Below, piece after piece: positions 14,617-21,354 of a stretch of DNA of 22,871 bases. A program made the position numbers and the translations under genes. The notes beneath the pieces are model-generated. The model worked only from the letters and a program-made list of their open reading frames with translations. It did no database searches and was not told where the DNA came from. The stretch's first letter is position 1, and the number at the start of each line of letters is the position of its first letter. The stretch lies in NCBI GenBank assembly GCA_020350305.1, contig CP070709.1, positions 901,837-924,707 of the forward strand. The letters are read 5' to 3'. Source of the DNA: Candidatus Bathyarchaeota archaeon. GTDB taxonomy: Archaea; Thermoproteota; Bathyarchaeia; Bathyarchaeales; Bathyarchaeaceae.

Positions 14617-15189
14617 ATGAAAACGGTAGTACTTCACGGTAGTCCAAGGAGAAATGGAAATTCAGACACTCTAGCTAAATACTTCTTGAAGGGATTAAGA
14701 GAAAGTGGAAATAACGATGTTAGAGAGTTCTATGTGAATGATTTGAACATCAGACCCTGCCAGATGTGCCGATCGTGTCACAAACCGGAACAAATCCAGC
14801 GCGCTCCAAACATATGCATCATCGAAGACGACATGCAGGAGATCTATTCCGAATTCTCCAATGCAGACATTGTTGTCTTCGCGACTCCCATTTTCTGGGG
14901 CTACATGACTGCACAACTGAAAACGGTACTAGACAGAATGGAAGCAATCGCCTCCAACAAATACTTCGGAGGCAAAACATACGTTGTGATAATCACTTAT
15001 TGGCATCACTATGAGACCCTTGTCGCGTTTTTTGAACGAGCCATAGCTGGATTCTTTGATAATGTCAAACTATGCACGATATTGTACTGTTCTTCAGGAG
15101 AGAGCTTCGGAGAAGATGTGCATGTCTCAAACTGCAAAGAGAAACTGGAGGAAGCCTACAACCTTGGGAGGAAACTTGGAAAACAATAG
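14617..15189 (+). CDS. NADPH-dependent FMN reductase / iron-sulfur-flavoprotein-like oxidoreductase
   Basis: A 190-residue flavodoxin-fold protein. The FMN phosphate loop is MKTVVLHGSPRRNGNSDTLA at the N-terminus. The second flavin-binding stretch is VFATPIFWGYMTAQLKTVLD (about residues 86-106). Between them, RPCQMCRSCHKPEQIQ gives C-x2-C-x2-C with a further Cys 13 residues on, close to the compact cluster motif of archaeal iron-sulfur flavoproteins, though the last spacing is longer than usual. ATG at 14617 starts exactly at the flavodoxin strand; upstream in-frame ATGs from 14539 would add 26 unmatched residues. It would pass electrons between NAD(P)H or ferredoxin and an unknown acceptor. 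Confidence 0.83.
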   Translation: MKTVVLHGSPRRNGNSDTLAKYFLKGLRESGNNDVREFYVNDLNIRPCQMCRSCHKPEQIQRAPNICIIEDDMQEIYSEFSNADIVVFATPIFWGYMTAQLKTVLDRMEAIASNKYFGGKTYVVIITYWHHYETLVAFFERAIAGFFDNVKLCTILYCSSGESFGEDVHVSNCKEKLEEAYNLGRKLGKQ

Positions 15190-15232
15190 CTTCTCGAGCC
15201 ATGCATACGTGTGCGCTTGTGACACCATGGGT

Positions 15233-15278
15233 GGACGGCTATTTATTGCCCTCTAAGGGAAAAGTCGAGGCGGTTGCG
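15233..15278 (+). repeat. Dispersed repeat, copy B
   Basis: A 46-base segment starting GGACGGCTATTTATTGCCCT, 36 of 46 identical to 10076-10121. It ends 20 bases before the GTG of the isoprenylcysteine-methyltransferase-like gene. Read in one frame both copies give DGYxLxSKxxVExV, which hints at a fragment of a coding sequence, but neither copy is an intact gene. Confidence 0.5.
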
Positions 15279-15298
15279 TACACGCAAATCTTAAGTCA

Positions 15299-16030
15299 GT
15301 GGCAAAACAAACTAGAGTCGTGCCAGAAATAGACAATAAGAGATTGAGAGTCGCTGTTATCAAGTCACTCTTGCTAACCAGTGCGATGCTTGTTCTACAC
15401 ATGACTTTGTTCTTCATTTCCGCTGGTCATGTTGTTGGGCCTAGACCGTGGACATACTTTGGTGCCTCTTTCATGCACAATACTATAAGCACAGCAGTCC
15501 AGTACAAGCTCAACCCCGAGCTTCTTGCTCAAAGACTTGAGAGAAAAAGAGAGGGCTCCAAATTATGGGACGAGATATTGATGCGCGTAGGTAATTTCAC
15601 GGTATTAATAGCTGTACCTATTATGGCCGGGCTGGACATAGGCAGGTTTCAATGGTCAAGTCTCAACGTTCAGTTTGCAATATTGGGCTTTGCATTCCTC
15701 ATTACTTCAACAGTTCTCATCAACTGGGCTATGGCGGTAAACCCGCATTTTGAACCAACCGTTCGGATTCAAAAGGATAGAGGTCATAAGGTGATATCGA
15801 GTGGACCGTACAAGATTGTGAGACATCCCGGCTACTTGGCTGGAATTTTATACGCTTTGTCGATTCCTCTGATAATTGGATCCGTCTTCACCTTCATTCC
15901 AGTAGGAATCTATGCATTTTTGTTCATAATCCGCACTTCATTGGAAGACAGTACGCTTCACAAAGAATTAGATGGTTACTCAGAATACGCTAAACAGGTC
16001 AAACACAAACTATTTCCGGGTATCTGGTAG
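15299..16030 (+). CDS. Isoprenylcysteine carboxyl methyltransferase (ICMT/PEMT) family membrane protein
   Basis: A 243-residue integral membrane protein with about five hydrophobic segments (near residues 22-45, 97-115, 125-147, 176-190, 194-212). The diagnostic C-terminal region is GPYKIVRHPGYLAGILYALS (about residues 169-188), the SAM-binding R-H-P motif, followed by ELDGYSEYAKQVKHKLFPGI. Family members methylate protein C-terminal isoprenylcysteines or phospholipids. Archaeal targets are unknown, so the acceptor is not predicted. The start is GTG at 15299 with no clear Shine-Dalgarno site; no better start precedes the first helix. It stands alone after the flavoprotein gene. Confidence 0.82.
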   Translation: MAKQTRVVPEIDNKRLRVAVIKSLLLTSAMLVLHMTLFFISAGHVVGPRPWTYFGASFMHNTISTAVQYKLNPELLAQRLERKREGSKLWDEILMRVGNFTVLIAVPIMAGLDIGRFQWSSLNVQFAILGFAFLITSTVLINWAMAVNPHFEPTVRIQKDRGHKVISSGPYKIVRHPGYLAGILYALSIPLIIGSVFTFIPVGIYAFLFIIRTSLEDSTLHKELDGYSEYAKQVKHKLFPGIW

Positions 16031-16035
16031 GATTT

Positions 16036-16050
16036 TGCATGCATGCGCGC
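16036..16050. repeat. TGCATGCA palindrome tract after the ICMT-like gene
   Basis: TGCATGCATGCGCGC begins six bases after the stop at 16030, an alternating purine-pyrimidine tract. The same TGCATGCA octamer occurs at 7041, 11705, 18684 and twice at 19191-19202. Confidence 0.5.
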
Positions 16051-16101
16051 AAGCGATATGCTGTGTTCAGTGATTTTAGAACTGATGTTCAATAGATTTC
16101 G

Positions 16102-16110
16102 AAATATTTA
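16102..16110 (+). promoter_or_regulatory. TATA box of the ArsR-GyrI regulator
   Basis: AAATATTTA, about 45-50 bases before the ATG at 16154. It is preceded by CAGTGATTTTAGAACTG (16067-16083), whose ends CAGT and ACTG are complementary, and by two TGTTCA words (16062 region and 16085 region). These could be an autoregulatory site, but the support is weak. Confidence 0.4.
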
Positions 16111-16153
16111 TTAGGAAGATGAAACCCGAGAGGCGGTGGATGAAAGTCTGTAA

Positions 16154-17026
16154 ATGAGCGACACAGAAAATGATTTGGTTTCGAGGATTTTTACAAAGTC
16201 TGATGAGGACATCGTCCTTGTTCTAGGATCTGTAGCAAACAAGAGAAGGTTGCGGATGCTTACATCCATTCTGAAAGGACCACGAACTTTCAGGCAATTG
16301 CAGGAAGTGACAGGTCTGGGCAAGACAGCACTAGCGCACCACTTAGGGATACTTGTGAAAACAGGTATCCTAAAGCACATAGGTAAAGGTCGATACGAGC
16401 TAAGCCTCGATGGTGCTGAACTACTGAATGCTGTGGGAAATGCATATGCGAGTTCAAAAAGGCGGCGAGAAGTTGAAGCAGCGAGACGAGCAGACTACAT
16501 CCAAAAGACACATACCAAGGAGAAGGAACACAAAGTGAAAGAGTTCGAAGTGAAAACAGTAAGGCTTGAACCAATGCGCGTGGCTAGTGCCCGTGCAATT
16601 GGCAAGACACCTGAGCATGACGCTTGGGAAAAGATGCGAGCTTGGGCTGAACCAAAAGGCCTACTAGAAGACATCGAGAAGCACCCAATCTTTGGTTTCA
16701 ACAACCCTAATCCTTCACCCGACCGCAAAGAATACGGCTACGAGTTCTGGATCCGTGTTGAACCAGACATCAAGCCTGAGGGAGAGATCGACATCAAGGA
16801 GTTCAAAGGTGGACTCTATGCTGTCACCACATGTAAGTTGAAAGAAGAGTTGGAATCAGAATTCTTCCAGAAAGAAGGCTATCTTGAGTCTTGGAAGAAA
16901 ATTGTAGACTGGGTTAAGTCCAGCAAATATGACTGTGGGAAACATCAGTGTCTCGAGAAAGCTCATGAACCAGGGGCATCTGAAGAGGAACTGGTATTAG
17001 ACCTATATTGCCCAATTGTGGAGTAG
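16154..17026 (+). CDS. ArsR-type HTH regulator fused to a GyrI-like effector-binding domain
   Basis: A 290-residue cytoplasmic transcription regulator. Residues 20-95 are a winged helix of the ArsR type (VANKRRLRMLTSILKGPRTF, RQLQEVTGLGKTALAHHLGI, LVKTGILKHIGKGRYELS). A charged linker follows (about 100-130). Residues 133-289 are a GyrI-like or AraC-effector domain (VRLEPMRVASARAIGKTPEH, EYGYEFWIRVEPDIKPEGEI, KGGLYAVTTCKLKEELESEF), which usually binds small hydrophobic or cationic molecules. No ArsR-type metal Cys pair is seen in the helix, so it is not an obvious metal sensor. It converges with the arsM operon; whether it regulates that operon is unknown. An AUG with no clear Shine-Dalgarno site is used. 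Confidence 0.83.
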   Translation: MSDTENDLVSRIFTKSDEDIVLVLGSVANKRRLRMLTSILKGPRTFRQLQEVTGLGKTALAHHLGILVKTGILKHIGKGRYELSLDGAELLNAVGNAYASSKRRREVEAARRADYIQKTHTKEKEHKVKEFEVKTVRLEPMRVASARAIGKTPEHDAWEKMRAWAEPKGLLEDIEKHPIFGFNNPNPSPDRKEYGYEFWIRVEPDIKPEGEIDIKEFKGGLYAVTTCKLKEELESEFFQKEGYLESWKKIVDWVKSSKYDCGKHQCLEKAHEPGASEEELVLDLYCPIVE

Positions 17027-17214
17027 GAGCTAATAAAACTCAAATAACCCTCCTTTTTTTGCCGCCCGTGCGGTTCCAGTGCATGTTCCGTCACCGAAGT
17101 CTCCAAGACCTTTAGACAATGTCTAAGAATCTAGTAGGTATGTTGCGCCTGTGTACGTTACAGTGCGGCTCTATAGGGAACCGTCTCGGACAATCACGCG
17201 GTGTACTCTGCCTG

Positions 17215-18084
17215 CTATTTTGAGGGTTTTGTTGCTGAAACGTTAACGCTTGTGGTTGAAGTCAGCGTCTCTTTTACAATCTCTTTTGCTTCTTCTTCTA
17301 GTTCCGACACATGTTTCAATTCTTTGGTATCCTTGTTTGGACTAGCAACGACAACTCTTGCGTTAGGATCATTAACAACATCTTCAAAGGAATGCTGTTT
17401 TTCCTCAGTAATTTTTACGTTATGAAATCCTGCTTGTTCTATTGTTTCTAGATATTCGTCTTTCATTATTGCTCCTTGGACGCATCTGCATGGATGCGCT
17501 CTCTTCTTTATGGCGTCTGAAAGTTCTTTCAGCAAAACAATGTCTGAAATCATTAATCTTCCGCCAGGTTTTAGCGCTCTGAAAGATTCTTCGAAAACTC
17601 TCTTCTTATTTGGTGAAAGATTGATCACACAGTTTGAAATGATCACGTCAGCAGTGTTGTCTGCAACTGGCAGATTCTCAATCTCACCCAGTCTAAATTC
17701 CACATTTCCGTAGTTGCCTTTTCTCGCATTTTCTCTTGCCTTGTCAATCATTTCATGTGTCATGTCTACTCCAATGACTTTCCCTTTTTCCCCGACCCGC
17801 TTTGCCGCAAGAAAGCAATCAATGCCGGCACCCGAACCGAGATCAATAACGGTTTCACCCTCTCTTAGAGAGGCGAGTGCAACAGGATTCCCGCATCCAA
17901 GACTGAGATTGGCACCCTCAGGAACAGACTGGAGCTCTTTGTCGGTGTAACCTATCTTCTTGCTCATTTCTTCATGTGTCACAGAGCTGTCACAACTTGA
18001 AGCTGTAGAACCACAACAAAGTCCTTCTTTGGCAATCTTGGCGTATCCTTCTCTAACCTCTTTCCTCATCTTTTCTTCTTCCAT
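17215..18084 (-). CDS. arsM: Arsenite S-adenosylmethionine methyltransferase ArsM
   Basis: A 289-residue Rossmann-fold methyltransferase that methylates As(III) with SAM. The SAM motif is GETVIDLGSGAGIDCFLAAK (about residues 76-95), then GKVIGVDMTHEMIDKA. The three arsenic-binding Cys of the family can be placed at C64 (LSLGCGNPVALASL), C152 (ISNCVINLSPNKK) and C201 (HPCRCVQGAI). An N-terminal CCGSTASSCDSS (C23, C24, C31) is typical too. The C-terminal 45 residues (Glu/Lys-rich, then Thr/Ser) are an extension. The gene follows the Cys-Cys ribbon-helix-helix gene by 21 bases and so is its operon partner; they share the upstream promoter region. Methylation converts arsenite to volatile or less retained species. 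Confidence 0.9.
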   Translation of the reverse strand: MEEEKMRKEVREGYAKIAKEGLCCGSTASSCDSSVTHEEMSKKIGYTDKELQSVPEGANLSLGCGNPVALASLREGETVIDLGSGAGIDCFLAAKRVGEKGKVIGVDMTHEMIDKARENARKGNYGNVEFRLGEIENLPVADNTADVIISNCVINLSPNKKRVFEESFRALKPGGRLMISDIVLLKELSDAIKKRAHPCRCVQGAIMKDEYLETIEQAGFHNVKITEEKQHSFEDVVNDPNARVVVASPNKDTKELKHVSELEEEAKEIVKETLTSTTSVNVSATKPSK

Positions 18085-18105
18085 ACTAACACCTCAATCT
18101 TCTGG

Positions 18106-18468
18106 TCATTGAGTCTTTCCTTGGCTGAGTGATTTCTTAGCTTGTTCCTTTAGTTCTCTAATCTTATCCACTGTCGGTATGACTTTCTGAAAAAGATCTT
18201 TGCGCGCTTGTACTCCCTCTTTGATGAAGAAAGCTGCGGCTTCAGATCTGCTCTTGAAGACTTCTACCTCGACGAGGGCGTCAATTTGCTTTAGGTCCTC
18301 GTCGTTCAGCCTGGTCATCACCACGTTGCTTCTGCCTTCCAACCTCTCACCCAGCTTCAGTAAAACCTTCTCTTTGATATCTCCTGTACCCTCACCTTCT
18401 GGGCAACACATCGCCATTACGAATTTCTCCTTCTTTTCTACTTTTTCTTTGGTTTTTCCTTCTTCCAT
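18106..18468 (-). CDS. Ribbon-helix-helix protein with a Cys-Cys pair, first gene of the arsM operon
   Basis: A 120-residue soluble protein. Residues 49-88 look like a ribbon-helix-helix DNA-binding fold (VVMTRLNDEDLKQIDALVEV, FKSRSEAAAFFIKEGVQARK): a strand and two helices. Before it, a basic Lys/Glu N-terminus carries the only two cysteines, C21-C22, in VMAMCCPEGEGTGD. The C-terminus is a coiled helix (TVDKIRELKEQAKKSLS). ATG at 18468 is preferred, with AGGTG six bases before it; the GTG at 18477 lies within that site. Sitting 21 bases before arsM, and with tandem repeats in the promoter, it is a good candidate for the operon's thiol or arsenite-responsive repressor. That is inference. Confidence 0.65.
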   Translation of the reverse strand: MEEGKTKEKVEKKEKFVMAMCCPEGEGTGDIKEKVLLKLGERLEGRSNVVMTRLNDEDLKQIDALVEVEVFKSRSEAAAFFIKEGVQARKDLFQKVIPTVDKIRELKEQAKKSLSQGKTQ

Positions 18469-18481
18469 TTTATTCACCTAA

Positions 18482-18528
18482 GTAATGTTGTATTGTGTAT
18501 TTTGTAATGTGTAACGGAGATACTTAAA
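18482..18528 (-). promoter_or_regulatory. arsM operon promoter with tandem operator-like repeats
   Basis: TTTAAGTA on the minus strand (18528-18521) is a plausible TATA box. Between it and the start codon lie TGTAATGTGTAA (18503-18514) and TGTATTGTGTAT (18489-18500), 10 of 12 identical with a 14-base period, plus a half copy GTAATGT (18482-18488). They would span the transcription start, a natural place for a ribbon-helix-helix repressor, which often binds tandem direct repeats. Confidence 0.5.
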
Positions 18529-18530
18529 CC

Positions 18531-18770
18531 TTTTGGGAGAAGCATCCAGCGTCCTCCAGCCCGGAACACACAGAAGTCCCAAGGCTGCATCCGAAAATTC
18601 GGTAGGTTGGGTTTCAGGCACCTTGAGAGTTTGTGGACTCAATCCGTCGTAAGCATACGAAAAGTCATGGGAGAATAGGCGCGTGCATGCATGCCTCTTT
18701 CGCGTATCTACGATAAAAATCACCATATTTCTCAACGTTGCAGTGTTCTTCAGGAATCGTGCGCTGTATT
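18531..18770. other. Gap between the arsenic operon and tRNA-Arg, no gene seen
   Basis: About 240 bases. An open frame on the minus strand covers most of it, but it has no ribosome site, a Cys-rich unusual make-up and runs through the arsM operon promoter, so it is not taken as a gene. The stretch includes a TGCATGCA octamer at 18684-18691 within GCGCGTGCATGCATGCC. Nothing else can be supported. Confidence 0.4.
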
Positions 18771-18773
18771 TGG

Positions 18774-18849
18774 CGGGCCCGCAGGGATTTGAACCCTGGT
18801 TCTCCGGCTCCGAAGGCCGGCGCCTTAATCCTGACTAGGCAACGGGCCC
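18774..18849 (-). tRNA. tRNA-Arg (TCG)
   Basis: A complete cloverleaf on the minus strand. Acceptor GGGCCCG pairs with CGGGCCC. The anticodon arm is CCGGC, loop CTTCGGA, GCCGG, with anticodon TCG at 18813-18811. The T arm is CAGGG, TTCAAAT, CCCTG. The discriminator is G73, and CCA is encoded next to it (18773-18771). No intron is needed to complete the fold. Confidence 0.93.
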
Positions 18850-18923
18850 TATTGGAGATAATGCAGACACAGATGATTAAAGGATTTCTTTCAACTGTGT
18901 GCTTTTAAGTTGGGGAGGGTGGA

Positions 18924-18993
18924 GTGCAAGTTCAATGGGGGGAAATATCCCTTTTGTAGAAATCAGCGTCCTTACAAGTTTTCGAACTTGCAC
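18924..18993 (+). other. Possible structured RNA: 10-bp inverted repeat with an alternative UUCG hairpin
   Basis: In the 266-base gap between the two tRNA genes, GTGCAAGTTC (18924-18933) is exactly complementary to GAACTTGCAC (18984-18993). The right arm can instead form a local hairpin, CAAGTT-TTCG-AACTTG (18975-18990), so the two pairings exclude each other. A box-A-like CTTTTAAG lies at 18902-18909. The looped region includes GGG-AAATAT-CCC (18940-18951). No gene follows except tRNA-Ile. It may be a small non-coding RNA; no known family is recognised. Confidence 0.4.
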
Positions 18994-19082
18994 CCCGTTC
19001 GACATGAAATCAGGTTATCTATAAAGCTTGTGGAGAAAAATACTAGATATTATCTCTGTCTGTGTTTTGAGTCGAGAAACTC

Positions 19083-19090
19083 TTTAATAA
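19083..19090 (+). promoter_or_regulatory. TATA box of tRNA-Ile
   Basis: TTTAATAA, ending 25 bases before position 1 of the tRNA, the classic archaeal distance for a promoter whose transcript starts at or near the mature 5' end. Confidence 0.55.
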
Positions 19091-19115
19091 AACAGTCATC
19101 ATCTAGATTTGATGC

Positions 19116-19190
19116 GGGCCGGTGGCTCAGCTTGGCTAGAGCGTTCGGCTGATAACCGAAAGGTCGAGAGTTCAAATCTCTCCCGGCCCA
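19116..19190 (+). tRNA. tRNA-Ile (GAT)
   Basis: Complete cloverleaf. Acceptor GGGCCGG pairs with CCGGCCC, D arm GCTC/GAGC, anticodon arm TTCGG, loop CTGATAA, CCGAA with GAT at 19151-19153, T arm GAGAG, TTCAAAT, CTCTC, discriminator A73. CCA is not encoded, unlike the neighbouring tRNA-Arg. Directly after A73 come three TGCA units (TGCATGCATGCA). Confidence 0.95.
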
Positions 19191-19243
19191 TGCATGCATG
19201 CAAAAATGGGAGGTTTCTGTAGATATACCCTATGCGTGAATTT

Positions 19244-19360
19244 TCATTCTATTAAGGTCATGTCTTGTCCGCAGCAAACTAGGGTTCCAGCACCTGCTTC
19301 TAACACTCGCACTTTATTTCCACATATCTCACAAACATATACTTGTCCCTTCTCGGTCAC
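19244..19360 (-). CDS. Desulforedoxin-type iron protein (38 residues)
   Basis: A very short gene missed by length-limited calling. GTG at 19360 has GGAGGTG five bases upstream. The 38-residue product begins MTEKGQVYVCEICGNKVRVL and ends with GTLVCCGQDM. It has the exact desulforedoxin spacing C10-x2-C13-x15-C29-C30, which binds one Fe(Cys)4. In desulfoferrodoxins this domain is fused to the superoxide reductase domain; here it is free. It would serve as an electron carrier or metal site in superoxide or peroxide defence. It lies 40 bases downstream of the peroxiredoxin gene on the same strand and likely shares its transcript. Confidence 0.87.
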   Translation of the reverse strand: MTEKGQVYVCEICGNKVRVLEAGAGTLVCCGQDMTLIE

Positions 19361-19400
19361 GATTGCACCTCCTTTTTGCCTGCGTGCAGTGAGTAGTTAC

Positions 19401-19877
19401 TTACAACTTGGTTTCTATGCTGCTTTTTAAGTCTAGGAGACAAACTTGTGCGTGCCCCTTGGTCTTCACCTTACGGTATACTTTCTTCACAATTCCTTTT
19501 TCATCGATTAAGAACGTGGTTCGTTCTGTGCCCATAAACGTTCTACCGTAGAGGCTTTTCTTCTTCCATACCCCATACAGATCTAGGACTTTTCCTTCGG
19601 GATCGCTCAGTAGAGTGAAGGGCAATTCATGTTTTTGCTTGAATTTTCGGTGAGACCTGATGCTGTCTTTGCTCACTCCCAGTATTATGGCACCTTCCTT
19701 CTCAAACTCTTTAGCCATGTCCCTAAACTCAATAGCTTCACGAGTACACCCTGGAGTCCCATCTTTTGGATAGAAATAGAGCACTACTTTCTTACCTCTG
19801 TAATGTTCCAAGGACACCTTCCTTTCGTCGTCTGCTTGCAAGGTGAAGTCTGGAGCTTCTTCTCCTTCATTAACCAA
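19401..19877 (-). CDS. Peroxiredoxin, PrxQ/BCP type, without the usual resolving cysteine
   Basis: A 158-residue thioredoxin-fold peroxidase that reduces peroxides. Family blocks: NEGEEAPDFTLQADDERKVS, KKVVLYFYPKDGTPGCTREA, with the peroxidatic C44, and ILGVSKDSIRSHRKFKQKHE, LPFTLLSDPEGKVLDLYGVW. PrxQ enzymes often carry a resolving Cys five residues after the first (T-P-G-C-T-x-x-x-C). Here that position is Ile49, so the intramolecular disulfide cannot form. The only other Cys is C146 near the C-terminus. It probably works as a 1-Cys enzyme needing an external reductant, or uses C146. TTG at 19877 is the start, after GGTGATC. It is 38 bases downstream of uvsE. Confidence 0.87.
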   Translation of the reverse strand: MVNEGEEAPDFTLQADDERKVSLEHYRGKKVVLYFYPKDGTPGCTREAIEFRDMAKEFEKEGAIILGVSKDSIRSHRKFKQKHELPFTLLSDPEGKVLDLYGVWKKKSLYGRTFMGTERTTFLIDEKGIVKKVYRKVKTKGHAQVCLLDLKSSIETKL

Positions 19878-19915
19878 TTTCGATCACCACTCCTTAATCT
19901 GGACTTGACTCAAAT

Positions 19916-20827
19916 TTAAGATGCATGCTTCTTGGCAACTAGGAACCGATCATCTTGTGATGCGATTTCTATGGCTTTGAGTGCACTCATCTCCTTGTCT
20001 TTTATCTCCAACATTATATCAAAATCATAAGGTTTTGACTTATCTAAGAATTCTCCAAAGTGTTCCAGGTTGATTGCTTCGGCATGCTTTCCCATCCTGT
20101 GTCCCGCTTTTTGAGAGCTGTAATCAACCATAGGTAGCCCATCCTTTTCTTTCCAAGTTTTTGTGAATAGCCCGGAAGCTTCCTGTATAGTTTCACCAGA
20201 GCTATTTACTCCATGATGGAAGACATCGAACAACACAGGAACTTTAGTCTTGGTGCTTATCTGAAGGCAGTCTCTCAGGCTATACTGACTATCATCATTT
20301 TCGATTACTAGCCGTCTTTTCACAATTTCGCCAAGCTTCTCAAACCTTTCTACAAATCTTATCATGCTACTGTCTTTGTCTCCGTAAGTTCCACCAACAT
20401 GAATCTGTATTTTCGCAGAAGTATCAAGCTCCATCAAATCTAAAACTTGTGCATGATAAACTAATTCTCTAACACTGTTCTCAAACACTCTATTGTCTGG
20501 GGAATTGATCAAAGTAAATTGGTCAGGATGCATAGATATTCTCATACCACAGCTTTTGATAAAATCTCCAATCGCTTTGAATCGTTTCCCAAAACTTCTC
20601 CGCCAATCAAACTCGCAGATGGGATGAGAGGCGAAAGGAATTAGATCTGAAGTTATCCTAAAAAACAGTATGTTGTGCTTCAGATTGAATCTTAGTATCC
20701 TTCCAAGACAGACTAGGTTACTCTGTACGGTTTCCATCAAACGTTTTTCAGAGTAGGCCTTGAGCCGAAATGTCTGGCTGCTTTTGCACCCTATGGTGGT
20801 GTTTATGCACGGATAACCAATTTTCAT
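19916..20827 (-). CDS. uvsE: UV damage endonuclease UvsE/UVDE
   Basis: A 303-residue TIM-barrel endonuclease that nicks DNA 5' to UV photoproducts and some abasic or oxidised sites, starting a repair route independent of nucleotide excision. Conserved metal and active-site positions are present: H68 (FASHPICEFDW), H100 (MRISMHPDQFTLINSP), H143 (IQIHVGGTYGDKDSS), E176 (LVIENDDSQYSL), D201 and H204-H205 (VLFDVFHHGVNSSGETIQEA), and a late GHRMGKHAEAI / DIMLEIKDKE. Length is normal and the ATG at 20827 starts on the family's first strand (MKIGYPCINTTIGCK). The preceding flavin-barrel gene ends ten bases upstream, so both share one transcript. Confidence 0.93.
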   Translation of the reverse strand: MKIGYPCINTTIGCKSSQTFRLKAYSEKRLMETVQSNLVCLGRILRFNLKHNILFFRITSDLIPFASHPICEFDWRRSFGKRFKAIGDFIKSCGMRISMHPDQFTLINSPDNRVFENSVRELVYHAQVLDLMELDTSAKIQIHVGGTYGDKDSSMIRFVERFEKLGEIVKRRLVIENDDSQYSLRDCLQISTKTKVPVLFDVFHHGVNSSGETIQEASGLFTKTWKEKDGLPMVDYSSQKAGHRMGKHAEAINLEHFGEFLDKSKPYDFDIMLEIKDKEMSALKAIEIASQDDRFLVAKKHAS

Positions 20828-20837
20828 TTTTGGTACT

Positions 20838-21332
20838 TCATTCTGGTGATTTAAGACCTATTTCCTCAGCTACTTCCTTTAGCTTAACTATTACCACTGG
20901 TCTTTCTGGAGTAAATGAAGACCAGCCTTCCTCTTTCTTGAAGCCATGAGCAACAAGAAAGTTTGTTGAAAGTTTTTGCTTTCCTTCTTCTGCTATTCGA
21001 TTGACGACTTTAGCCCTTTCCTGTGGATCTTTCACAACTTCCAGTTCGCCTCTTAAGACAACGAAATTGTATTCGCTTAGATCCGGCCTGTACTTTTCTA
21101 TCTCAACACAAACCCGTTTGTCCCTTTCAAGCAGTTTCATTTTTTTACCATAATCTGTGAAGTGAAAATAGAGGGATCCACCCATCAAAACATATTGGAA
21201 TGGAGCCATATATGGGTACTTGTCTCCCTTGAAAGCAATGCGACAAAGCATTTGCTCTTGAAGAAAATTCTCTATTTCAGACTTTTCCATCTCAGGCAAC
21301 TTAACTACAGTCACATTCAACACCATCCACAT
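20838..21332 (-). CDS. Pyridoxamine 5'-phosphate oxidase-like flavin-binding split-barrel protein
   Basis: A 164-residue split-barrel protein of the PNPOx-like family, binding FMN, F420 or heme. Typical features are the N-terminal helix and strand MEKSEIENFLQEQMLCRIAF, YPYMAPFQYVLMGGSLYFHF (strands lining the flavin site), KMKLLERDKRVCVEIEKY and FVVLRGELEVVKDPQERAKV. Residues for true PNPOx activity cannot be confirmed; most small members do not make pyridoxal phosphate. ATG at 21332 or the in-frame ATG at 21326 could start it, and the promoter geometry suggests a leaderless transcript. It heads the arm PNPOx-like, UvsE, peroxiredoxin, desulforedoxin. Its role there may be flavin-dependent redox chemistry. 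Confidence 0.85.
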   Translation of the reverse strand: MWMVLNVTVVKLPEMEKSEIENFLQEQMLCRIAFKGDKYPYMAPFQYVLMGGSLYFHFTDYGKKMKLLERDKRVCVEIEKYRPDLSEYNFVVLRGELEVVKDPQERAKVVNRIAEEGKQKLSTNFLVAHGFKKEEGWSSFTPERPVVIVKLKEVAEEIGLKSPE

Positions 21333-21354
21333 CTATCCTAGATCTAAGTAGATT

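Noticed and set aside
16140..16157. Five-codon leader peptide (ATG AAA GTC TGT AAA TGA) overlapping the ArsR-GyrI start
   Set aside because: It is too short to judge, and no attenuator-like stem is seen beside it.
18910..19152. 80-codon plus-strand frame running into tRNA-Ile
   Set aside because: It ends inside the tRNA, has no family-like sequence, and covers the inverted-repeat region, which looks like structure and not protein.
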